Source: Trissonchulus latispiculum (lineage: Eukaryota; Nematoda; Enoplea; Enoplida; Ironidae). From it: a stretch of DNA of 64,000 bases. Under the pieces are notes generated by a model. The model was not told the DNA's origin. It made no database searches and worked only from the letters and a program-made list of their open reading frames with translations. Below are positions 54,543 through 64,000 of the stretch, one piece after another (the first letter of the stretch is position 1; every line of letters starts with the position of its first letter). Location: positions 62,001 through 126,000 of the forward strand of contig JASAND010022385.1 of NCBI GenBank assembly GCA_030248195.1. Reading direction: 5' to 3'. Made by a program: the position numbers and the translations under genes.

Positions 54543-55215
54543 AGTTATTAGCTGCTTGATAGGCACGTATGTAATCAACATCTTAGATGTTTTTGAGAGC
54601 ACAAGAAGGAAACTCAGTTATCCAAATGTTCCAGCTTCCTACACGATTACCTGTCAGATTTCCTGTGCTAACTTGATGTCTCAAATTAAATATTTATACC
54701 AGTAATTCTTAATGGTGCCAGCATTCGCGGCAACGGAAAAAGTTTCTTATTCACACCTAAGAATTTTTGCTTTGCTGGCGTCTTTGTGACAAGGTCATTA
54801 CATGCTCCAACGCAAGCTTACAAATGTTTACATTACTGACAATAAATAATCAAAGAACAGCTTTGTGACTTTCTCACGCTAATGCCTGATTTAAGCCCTG
54901 ATTCAAGACCTAAATCCTTTTTGGAGGGGCTGTGATTTTAAAGTTAACATTGAAGGATAATGTATGGTTTATGTAACCACGGTTTATCTCTATATCTCAC
55001 AATTTGTCTGATGTTGCCATAATGTAGAAACATTATCTGCTTAACAGCTATTTTGATGAGCTTAGCTTAAGGGCAATCCTTCATGATCTGTCTGTGACCC
55101 TCTTTGTGTCACGGATTATCGTTAATCTCCTTTATTACTCATTTTCGCCCTTGTATCAACACATAAAGTGTAAGCATTAGGGCAACTTTGATTACACTAA
55201 TGCTCTATTTGCACC
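54543..55215. other. Upstream region of the S12-like gene
   Basis: No repeat ends or coding motifs recognised. The promoter of the following gene should lie here; no clear TATA box identified. Confidence 0.4.
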
Positions 55216-58200
55216 ATGACAAATTCCCTTGTTGCAACGTTTGCAATTTTGTCTGTCTGTCACTTAGCCGGTGGTCAGTCAACAACATTGAAACCATCGT
55301 TTGAAGTAAAAAATGACAAGAACCCTTTCGACTCGTCCTTTATCACCTACATTGACTCCTACATTCAACAGTTGATGATATGTCAAAAGATCCCTGGCGT
55401 TGTAATCTCTGCAGTAAAATTGGATGAAAACTCGAAACCTCAAATCTTTACAAAGGGATACGGTAAAACTGTACCAGATGTTCCAGACAGTTCCGATGTC
55501 TCTGATAAATCTACAGTCTGTCTTGGACAGGTAAAACTATATAATGTTTATTTGCGTATAAATCATATAACTTTTAAATTTTTCATAATAGTTATTTTCA
55601 TATAATATTGTTAATTATTGTTATCGTTATCATTGCTTTTTCAAAGACAGTCAATCAAACCTGATAAGCTGATCAGCTGTCGAGTAAGTAAGACCAAGAG
55701 TACATAATATAAGAGTGTGGCAGCAGGCAAGCTCTCTGTTATCAGCTGTAGGTACATGCTATGTTCGCTAACGGCTGACCCCCCCACAAATGTCTATGTG
55801 CTCTTCAAAGAAATTCGCACGCTATCTTTATGTGTTAAAGCTAGAAAACACAACTACTCAGTTGGTTCAATGTGCGTCTGCTTCGAACATTAACAAGTAA
55901 AGATAGCGTGCGAATTTCTTTGAAGAGCACATACACGTTTGTGGGGGGGGGGTCAGCCGTTAGCGAACATAGCATGTACCTACAGCTGATAACAGAGAGC
56001 TTGACTGCTGTCATACTCTTATGTATTATGTACTCTTGGTAAGACCAAGAGTACGTAAGACGGAGTAGAACATTTAGTTCAAATCCGAAAAACATGGGTT
56101 TTGATTTGAGCCATCCAAAGGGCGAATGATTTAGCTGTGTGCTTTCTTCCTGATTTAGTGGGCACGATTTAATGTAAAGCTGGCTCTTTAGTTTGCTGAT
56201 GTTTAGTCGTTACCGCCATAGGAGCTTAAGCATAACGAGAGCGACACTTGTTATACTCCTTCCTACGTATCTAGCTATATACTAAATGTATACTTTTGAT
56301 ATTACTTTTAGTTAGTGTTGTTTCAGTAAACAATTTTAGTTTTAAGTATCAGTTTCCGTTTCAGTTAGTTGTTCAAGATGATTTCAGTTTCAATTTCAGG
56401 TCTCCTGCCAAAATAGTTTCAGTTTCAGTTCTAAGTTTCAGGCGGAGTTTTAGTTTCAGTTAGCTTTAGTTTCAGTTCTTTCAAAAAACTGCAGTTTCTA
56501 GCCTTCAAAAATAAGATAATGCATAAATTTATGATTGTTCCACAGCAGAATATTAAGAAAAAAGTTTTTCAAAACCTTCAAACTTTAGGTTTTGATTTGA
56601 GAAAAAGATTGAAACTAACTTCAGTCCAAGTTTCAGGTCTTTACTCAATCAAGTTTCAGTTTCAGTGTCAGACGGCTGCATTAAATAGTTTCAATTTCAG
56701 TTTCAGGTCTCCTCCCAAAATAGTTTAGTTAAGTTTCAGTTTCTGAAACTGAAACTGAAACTGAAACTTGTACAACCCCATCGGTATTTTTAAACTTTTG
56801 TAAAAACCCAACAACAACAACAACAACAAAGGGGGAACCAGCAAAAGCTACTTTCAATCTTCAGTGGTTTCCTCTACTACACAATACATTTATGATGTTT
56901 TTATTTTAGGTTACAGAAACTTTCACAGCAATCCTCGCTGGGAAGTTAATTGATTCCAAATCGATGACATCGTTCGATGAGAAGCTGTCGGAAATATTCG
57001 GTCTGTCAGATCCCTTTGACAGGGCGGAACTTAAAGACATAACTGTGGCCGACATTTTGGGTCAGACCTCTGGTGTGAGTTCATATGACAAAATCTTGCT
57101 CACTCTTGGATCAAATCTAAAGGACAGGTCCGATCTGCTCAAGCTTTTGCCTCAGCTAGACAGCTTGGAGGCACCAATACGGTATCGGCAAGAGTATACC
57201 AGAAATGCGGCTGTTTATACCCTGGCTGGGTTGGTTGTGGAGCGGAAAACGGGTAAAAAGTGGGAAACGTTTCTTACCGACTCCCTACTTAACCCACTGG
57301 GAATGACCAACACAAAGGCTACAAATCAGTTAACTGATCTGTCTACCTTAGCACGACCGGGAATTTGGGCGGATAAGAAATATTACCCTTGGACTAATTC
57401 CGCCATTAACGCTGTCAATCCGTTTCAGCCAGCGGCTGGGTTGTGCTCTACTGCTCAGGACATGGCAAACTGGCTCATTTTTCTCCTCAAGAATGGACTG
57501 TCCGCGAAAGGTGAACAAATTTTACAGTCAATTACTCTTCATGAACTGCTGAAACCGAAGTTGGAATTTTCCAGAAAAGAAAGCTACAATGGAAATCTTT
57601 ACGTGGAAGGATCATGCCTGGGCTGGAAGTTTGGCCGATTCAGGGATCAAATAATTTATATCTCTGAAGGGGACTATTTCGGTCATAGTTCCATACTTTG
57701 GCACATTCCTGACTCCAAGCTAGCCATCTTTATGGCAAGAACCGGATCGAAGTATCTTACAGAGGCGGAAGAAGATCAGCTTAGTCTATATATGGCTGAA
57801 CAGGTTGCTTCGAAGATATTGGGCGAAAACCCAATCTGGGATATTGGACACGCTTGTGCAGTCGCAGCATCAGTAGAGCAAAAATGCAAGTGTGAGAACA
57901 CGAAGGTGCAGAACGCAGAACAATATGTTGGAACCTATACTAATGATATGATTGGTGATCTAAAGATATACCAGAAAGCCAGCGACAAGGAATCACTTGG
58001 AATTTCGCACGACGAAATCGTGGGTACTTTGTGCCCATGGAAGGACGAAAACGGGTCTTTTTGGGTGGAATTTGACAATATTTACAATCTATTGCTGTCT
58101 GATAAGTGTCCGAAAACTTGTGAACATCCTGATAGTTGTCTTCCAAGTCCTATAACGTTTCACGGCAACTTAACTGAAGAATTCTATTACGCTTTCGATG

Positions 58201-58349
58201 ATGTATCTAAAGTGGCCGCCTTGTCCTTCAAACTACCATCGGGTCCTGGAACTCCGGAACCTAAAAAACAGGATGACGCTGCAACGTCTATTAAAGTGTT
58301 GCCTTTAACTGTTATTGCTATGATAATTTGCTTTGTTGTACTTAAATAG
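55216..58349 (+). CDS. Secreted beta-lactamase/S12 serine-hydrolase-like pseudoenzyme, two exons
   Basis: Exons 55,216-55,530 and 56,910-58,349 (GT-AG, phase 0) give 584 residues. The ATG lies in a good context (CACCATG) and is followed by a signal peptide (MTNSLVATFAILSVCHLAGG). Family marks: VTETFTAILAGKLID, the ILGQTSGV block of S12 proteins and VYTLAGLVVERKTG. Catalytic motifs are lost. The S-x-x-K position reads QVTE (Q105, E108), the Y-S-N position aligns to RNA, and the C-terminal H/K-T-G block reads GHSSILWH. The C-terminal KVLPLTVIAMIICFVVLK after a polar spacer suggests a GPI-anchor signal. Probably a cell-surface binding protein; function unknown. The intron contains a MITE and a GTTTCA-word repeat. 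Confidence 0.82.
55694..56039. mobile_element. CCAAGAGTACATAATA MITE, best-preserved copy
   Basis: Long inverted repeats of about 150 bp with ends CCAAGAGTACATAATATAAG and inverse TATTATGTACTCTTGG. TAAGA flanks both sides (55,689-55,693; 56,040-56,044). Contains CGCTAACGGCTGACCCCCCC and its inverse. Other copies lie at 44,337 and 44,837, and a half copy at 46,533. Lies in the S12-like gene's intron. Confidence 0.85.
56310..56785. repeat. GTTTCAGTTTCAG-word repeat, possibly hAT-like
   Basis: TAGTGTTGTTTCAGT at left and CTGAAACTTGTACAACCCCA at right, with arrays of AGTTTCAGTTTC in between and GAAACTGAAACTGAAACT near the right end. The TAGNGTTGT terminus resembles the hAT-like elements here, but no 8-bp duplication was found. 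Confidence 0.5.
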
Positions 58350-58738
58350 ATACATTGCCTGGACTTTCGGGTTTCCAGTTAGGTGCAGAATATAATTTGT
58401 GCATCTTTTGTCTGTGGGTACTCAACAATAATGTTTTGAAGAAAATCAGGAAGCCATAATTTTGTATAACTCGGCGTTTTCAGTTCCAGTCTTCCAACCC
58501 AGCCTCTATTCCCTTCTTTTCGTCTTTTCAAGCTTCATCCGCCAAACGGTCAAACATCAGACTAAATTCTAGAAAAGTTGATTTGCGTTTCCCCCTACTA
58601 ATTTTCCTTTTACAGGAAAACGAAAACGATAATATAAAGACTCACATTTTTGAGTTGACTTGCTCATGTGGGTCGCATGATTTTAATCATATAAAAGATT
58701 CCTTGTTTTGTGTTTAATTAAGTAGAGTCTGTAGTTAA
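58350..58738. other. 3' flank of the S12-like gene
   Basis: No frame supported; probable UTR and intergenic sequence. Confidence 0.4.
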
Positions 58739-58746
58739 GTCTGGCT

Positions 58747-59058
58747 TAAAGTTTGAGGCCGGCCGGCCGCTCGCCAACGACTTGCGGTCGCCGGCCGGCC
58801 GGGATGCAAATCAACAGTCAGAAATTTACAATTTAGAGCAACTAAAGCTTAAAATGAACCCCAAATCTAGCTAAATTGCAAATTTTCTATGATATGCTAT
58901 ATTATCTTTTAATATGACATCTGAAACCCAATATCTTAGCAGTAATAATAGCTGCACTGCTAACTGATCCAGGCCGGTAGTTGGCTGGCCGGTCCACTGG
59001 ACGGCTTACGTGCTCAACGGCCGCCGGACGGACGGGCAACCGGCCGGCTCAAACACTA
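58747..59058. mobile_element. hAT-like MITE with CCGGCC arrays, 8-bp TSD GTCTGGCT
   Basis: Starts TAAAGTTTGAGGCCGGCCGG and ends with the near-inverse CCGGCTCAAACACTA. GTCTGGCT occurs exactly at 58,739-58,746 and 59,059-59,066. GGCCGGCC words at both ends, AT-rich middle, 312 bp. Confidence 0.85.
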
Positions 59059-59066
59059 GTCTGGCT

Positions 59067-60395
59067 TAGTTAAGAAACAGCCATATTTTAGTTTCAAATA
59101 AAAATAATTTCATTTAAAGTAACTGGTCACCAAGTATCTGCATATGTTAATGTGTATAGAATTCGTAAAATTATTCTCACTGATTTTGAAAAAGCTGGAA
59201 AGCTTTTAATGGTCAAATTAAAGCTTGTGAAATATCTTCAGCATGGCAACATTGAGCTAGACACCAGTATAGAAATTAGCAGGTGTAATTTTAAGGAGAG
59301 AAGAATTTCATTGAATTAATGTTTCCTTCTGGATTCAAAATAAGCCCGAGAATTCTAGAAGAGTCCGATGCGATGGTCCTTGTCGTTTCGCATTAGTAGA
59401 TGAGTAGACGAAAATATCAAACTTCTATTAGGTTTATGAGCTTTGCGCTAGAAAGGGTTTTCTTACGTGCTTCTACCTAACAACCGAATCAATATGTTTA
59501 GATCTGTACTCAAAGTCCATACGTGTATGTCTATACAGTCTTTTATATTAGCTAGGGTTTTTTGACATCCTAACCCTTTTGCCCATGTCTTCCCCTCTCT
59601 GTACGATTGCAATCATTTTCTCTTCCCGTTAGATTCCCATTTCAACGCCATTTGATAAGTTCCATACTTGTAGTCAGTCAGTAGTTCCCTCGGCTGCCTT
59701 ATATAAGAGTTTTGGAGACTTATTATTGATTTTTCTTCTCTTTCTGCTAAAGGCTTCTTTTCTAGGCCCCATTTCCCCCCTCAGCTCGCAGTAGTTCACC
59801 TCCTCCTATGTTCAGATCTCTGTGCTCTGTCTAGCTCAAGCTTTCCTTCTATTTTCCTGCACGAAATCTAGCATTATATTTTGTAATTCTGTTCTTGTTA
59901 GCAGTAGTACCACAGCTGAGCCTAATTTTATGTTACCGTTACATTGGTTTATAGTCCCAGGTGCCCGTGCCAGAAGAATCTACGTATACTACAGCATACT
60001 AGATTACAGGATATACCATACCAACTCTAGTGCACGACACTTTTACAGCAGGTACAACTAAAAATGAATAAACCTGAAAAGTTCAACCTTCTTCAAAAAA
60101 CTGAGTTCAATTTCTGTAATCTTAGCTAGGTAATGGTGCGTTCAGGCACGAATGATAAAGAAACGTATTGTTCCCTGGATTTAGTTCTTCAGTATATCGG
60201 GAAAGGACAAAAGCAAGGGAACCTGTTTATCATATCAGTGGTGTTGGAGAAAGTACAGCGCTGTAATGAGGGTCACCTTTCAAGTCAAGTTTCATGTCAA
60301 GAGGTTCGACCCGGTCCTGACCCGATGTTTTTGTATTTGCCAGAATGTTTGACTTTTGACTGACTGCGAAAGATAAAAAAATTTTAATAAAATGA
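59067..60395. other. Intergenic, no gene recognised
   Basis: Several short frames, none with a motif or splice support. Confidence 0.4.
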
Positions 60396-60700
60396 GTTAT
60401 AGGCTTTGCCAGCCGACCGGCCTGCTGCTGTAGTGTCCCATACCGGCCGGTCGTTTCCCGTTCCAACTTTTTAGCTGCTGTCCAAACTACAAGGAAAATT
60501 ATGAACTATTTGATTGTTTTCAAAGCCAGTACAAAGGCGATAGACCAAGAAGGCCAAAACCTTTGGATAGGCCAAAAACTTGTCACCAGCCGTCCGGCCG
60601 ACCCGTATTACAGGTCGGCCTATCACTGGCTCATCGGCCGGCCAGGCGCCCGGCGAACTGTGGCCGGCCACCCGGTCTGGACGGGCAGGGCTGGTAAGTT
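60396..60700. repeat. GGCCGG-word repeat fragment
   Basis: GCCAGCCGACCGGCC at left and GGCCGGCCACCCGGTC ... GGGCAGGGCTGG at right. Same composition as the 58,747 element; near-matching flanks AGTTATA/AGTTATC are suggestive only. The 178-residue frame from 60,501 runs through it and is discounted. Confidence 0.45.
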
Positions 60701-62549
60701 ATCTTCTAATGCAAACCGAGCTGCTATAATGTTTATACTCTTTCAACAAGTTCACAGATTAGCTAGCAGTATGACGCATGACGGCAGTCTTCAACTGTCG
60801 ATCACATTTAAAGCTCTATTGCCAATAGGTACTTATATTTTAACCAGCAGAGGTAGCAAACTAATTAAATCTTGCCTCGCTTGTCAAAAACAGCTAGAAC
60901 GCTACCATGGAAATCCTGTGCTTACATTAAGGCGATTTATACTTTTAAATAAGCAGATTTTTTATTTGAAAGCACTGCTTTGGAAAAGCACTCTGTTTCA
61001 GTTTAAAAGTGGTAAGCAGACAGTTGTTGCGTATTAAACGATTGAACTAATGACGCACTGAAAAGAGAAACGACTCAAAAGCTTTTGGTTACTGGTAGAT
61101 CTCTCCATTGTATGATGTTGCGTCGTTGCGATCTGAACACGAATCAGGAATCCGTTTTACAATTCAATGCTAAGCTAACGAAAAGCGGAATCGAAGAACA
61201 GGTTTCGGGTTCCTCCTCCTCCCATAAAATCTCTATGTGCAAACTTTCAGCAAACTCGGGGATAAAACATTTTGATCCCCTTTGTTCCCTGCCAACTTGA
61301 AAATTTAAAAATTCTAAACCTTTTGAATTCAACAGAGTCTAGCATTCAACATTTCAAAGTCAAAACAAATTCAAATATTAGGGCTGGAGAGAATGGCGAA
61401 AGAAATCCGAATATTTTTTGTTTGAAAAGTTGAACAACAACAAAACTTATAAACAAGTAATGGTTCACTTGCTTCCTTCATGAGTTTCTGATGCAGAAAA
61501 TCTAACTTATTAGTCTAGTGGTCAATTTGCAAACTTAAGCGATTCGATTGGAAAGGCCGAGGCCCATCTTAGACGGTCTGACAGGTAGAATGAATGGCGA
61601 ATTCTAATGCCGACTGCTCACAAATAGAATCCTTTGAGTGAATCCTTCCCAAACAAGGAACTTTTAAGAACGAAGCGAAAACTACCGTAATGCCCTTTTC
61701 TCTCCAAGCGGAGAGGAAGTTTCTGTATTAAGTTAATTTGGAACAGCCTTCCACTAAACTGGAAGGAGTACAAATAAATTATCGTCGGCTTATTAACAGG
61801 AGGGAGAATATTCTCGCCTTGTAGTAGATGTAGCGGTGGTTTGAACTGCTGCACTCTGCCCGGAAAAGCAGCTCGCTGAAGATCGGAAAGTGTAGCTCTG
61901 ATACTGTTAAAACCGTTTCAGTACTAATCTCTGCAGCTGCAAATTCGTTACTAAATCATTTACCGTTCGAAGAATTTAGTTGGAACCGTTTCCATTCGGC
62001 CTCAAGCTTTAGCGGATTTGTGCTGCACGCAACGAGGTTTTCAAAAACTGCTGGTAACATTACTTTAGTATCCAGAAATAAGCTGTTGGAGGCAGCCAAT
62101 ATATCTTTGAGCGGATGAGTATCAGTGATTAGATTCGCAATAACAACGAATCATGTAAATGCTAATTTTTCAGTGAAGCAGAAACACAAATTTAACCCTT
62201 CGTCCTACATTAGTCCCTGCACAACACCCAATTAGCTTTCTTTAAATTTCATTTATTACTTCTTTTTTATGGTTAATTAAGTGAATCTTATCCTTTCTTT
62301 TAATTGATCATTATCCCTCATGTCAACGGTTCATAGGGAAATTTCCTATTTTAGCTATTGTTCTATTCCACCCAAACGCAGTAAAGGTAGACTTAGTAGA
62401 TACGTACGTCACTAGATCGGTCTGTTAGCAACTGATAAGGAGTCATTCATAACGTAGGTAGGTCTTGACTAAGGCTCTCTTCATGGTTGGTTACCAGAGA
62501 CTGACAAAGTCCTGAATATTGGAGAAACGATTATTTTCATAACTATTCG
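60701..62549. other. Intergenic/upstream of the PC2-like gene
   Basis: No repeats with clear ends and no coding motif recognised; should contain the promoter and any 5' noncoding exon of the convertase. Confidence 0.4.
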
Positions 62550-63377
62550 ATGTTGGTATATAATGTACGATATGTGGGTGCTGCGTGCTGCGGACTGCTA
62601 GCTGTGCTGAACTGTGCTCTTGCAGCCACTGTATATACTCATGACTTCCTGGTTCATACCAGCGGAAAGGAGGCGGCTCATCGGATAGCCAAGAGACATG
62701 GAATGGCCATCGTCAAGCCGGTAAGCGATTAGCTTTACTTTGTCTCCATTTGTAAACTGTATCAGTTCAATGAATAAATGCACTAAAATTTATTTGTTTA
62801 GTTAAGATGAAATGGGAAACGAAATAAATATTTGAATAAAATAAATTTAAAAAATAGAAGATTGGATTTTAAATTAACTGGCATGTCTTGTCATAAACTG
62901 AAATTCAGACAATTAATTTACTTCGGAAGAAAGTTTCATTGCTTTGATTTTTGTAATTTATTGTTTGCAGCTGGCTGGAGACGAGACTGCATGGCATATG
63001 CGTCATTTAGGGGTTCCTCAGGCTAGGACCAAACGAAGCATATACCACGAGAAGAAGCTTAGAGCTGACAGAGATGTATGTGGATTTATTCATTAATTGT
63101 GTAAACTTAAAACTTAAAATTCGGACTTTTTAGTTATTTGTTGAGTAATGAACCTGATGATGTACCTGATTTTTTGATGTTGACTTAACCTTAAGCTTAA
63201 GAAATAAAGAAATTATACATTGATACATGCTACCTTCAGGTTCACCACGCTGAACAACAACTAGGCTTCAAGCGAAAGAAGCGTGGTTACAGACCTCTTC
63301 AGGAAAAACTTCAACAGCTGGAATTTACAGCTCTTCAATCACCGAGTGATCCTCTGTATCCCTATCAGTGGTATTTG
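62550..63377 (+). CDS. PCSK2-like: Proprotein convertase 2-like serine protease, first three coding exons (partial)
   Basis: Exons 62,550-62,720, 62,971-63,075 and 63,240-63,377, all phase 0 with consensus splice sites (donors GTAAGC, GTATGT, GTAAGT). The 138 codons read signal peptide (GLLAVLNCALA), VYTHDFLVHTSG ... AAHRIAKRHGM (prodomain start), WHMRHLG ... TKRSIYHEKKLRAD (secondary prodomain site), then QQLGFKRKKRGYR, the RKKR autocleavage site, and DPLYPYQWYL at the start of the subtilisin-like catalytic domain. This arrangement is that of PC2, the neuroendocrine convertase of secretory granules. Catalytic Asp/His/Ser exons lie beyond the window. Furin is less likely because of the GFxRKKRGYR and DPLYPYQWYL wording. 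Confidence 0.88.
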
Positions 63378-64000
63378 GTAAGTCATTAGAAAATAAGTAC
63401 CCTCAAATGTTATAGTCGTATACTCTCTCGTATTAGAACTTTTGGTGCAAAACCGTGCTTTCAATGCTAAGCTGCAGCTGTAGGCTAATGTGACGGGAAT
63501 GGAGGGATACAGATCCCCAGCTCAACAAAAATCGTCCTGCATAATGGAAAAAGGTATGCTCCCAGCGATTTTCACCAAAAGGTTCTGTGTCTATTTTTAG
63601 CAAATTTTGGCAATTTTTTCACACTATTTCTGACATATCCCTATTTGTTTCCAAGTTTTTGGCCATATATGTTCACAACTTACAAATTTTGCAAAGTTTG
63701 TGGTGGTGGTGGACCCCCTTAAAATTTTTGAATTTTGCAGGGTCTTCTCACCAGGGTCGGAGTAGAGCACATCCGAAATTCGGCCCCGTGTTAATTTTTG
63801 ATATATGTACCAAAAGATGGGTTTTTCTAAACTAAGCTTTGAGTAAATTAATTTCAAGTGGTAAAAATGAAAATACTGCTTACTGCTTAGGCCTTGGAGG
63901 TTTGATTGAAGTGCGAGATTACTTTGCAGCAGGATAGGTCAATCAATAATCAATAGCTCTTTATTACAATTAGCAAACCGTCATTACAACTGTCTCAAAA
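63378..64000 (+). other. Intron 3 of the PC2-like gene (start)
   Basis: No further exon seen before the window ends; a short AT-rich repeat fragment (about 63,590-63,760) is present. Confidence 0.5.

Noticed and set aside
60501..61037. 178-residue plus-strand frame
   Set aside because: Its first third is a GGCCGG-word repeat and the rest has no known motif or splice support.

Overview
The window is nuclear DNA from an invertebrate metazoan. The evidence is spliced genes with GT-AG introns in matching phase, animal-only families (a prohormone-convertase-2-like protease, an SLC1 carrier, an EVA-1-like SUEL lectin exon), and animal-type retroelements (RTE-like and CR1-like LINEs, Penelope-like elements with GIY-YIG domains). 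I cannot name the species. Host genes cover only a few percent; most of the sequence is nested, decayed mobile DNA.

Layout. 0-0.6 kb: one minus-strand exon of a SUEL/EVA-1-like lectin. 0.65-33.5 kb: almost entirely repeats, namely foldback elements, short inverted-repeat elements (several with clean target-site duplications, TSDs), two tandem arrays, LINE and Penelope fragments, and a frameshifted RTE-like LINE at about 30-32.8 kb. 34-53 kb: an SLC1-type carrier gene whose inferred first intron, about 16 kb, holds a huge inverted-repeat structure with arms built from a CATTGCCGAGAA-like word. Inside it, with a TTA duplication on each side, lies a 6,515-bp two-gene DNA transposon at 41,011-47,525. 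55-58.3 kb: a two-exon secreted beta-lactamase/S12-like protein that has lost its catalytic residues. 62.5-63.4 kb: the first three coding exons of a PC2-like proprotein convertase, running off the window.

Most interesting system. The 6.5-kb transposon carries (i) a plus-strand two-exon gene for a 594-residue DDE-type transposase with an N-terminal helix-turn-helix-like region and a C-terminal C2H2 finger, and (ii) a minus-strand four-exon gene for a 466-residue coiled-coil plus BEN-domain protein. The whole transposase gene sits inside intron 1 of the BEN gene. All splice phases close without a stop, the terminal inverted repeats are an exact 18 bp, and the TSD is TTA. The DDE core does not look like the usual PIF/Harbinger transposase although the TTA site and GG terminus do, so the element may be an undescribed family. 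Other points of note are hAT-like elements whose ends are arrays of short iterated words (GATCC, CCGGCC, GGGCCC, TTTTTTCCGG), each with a perfect 8-bp TSD; a family of G-run-rich elements with CTGG termini and 5-bp TSDs; and two host proteins (SLC1-like and S12-like) that lack key functional residues.
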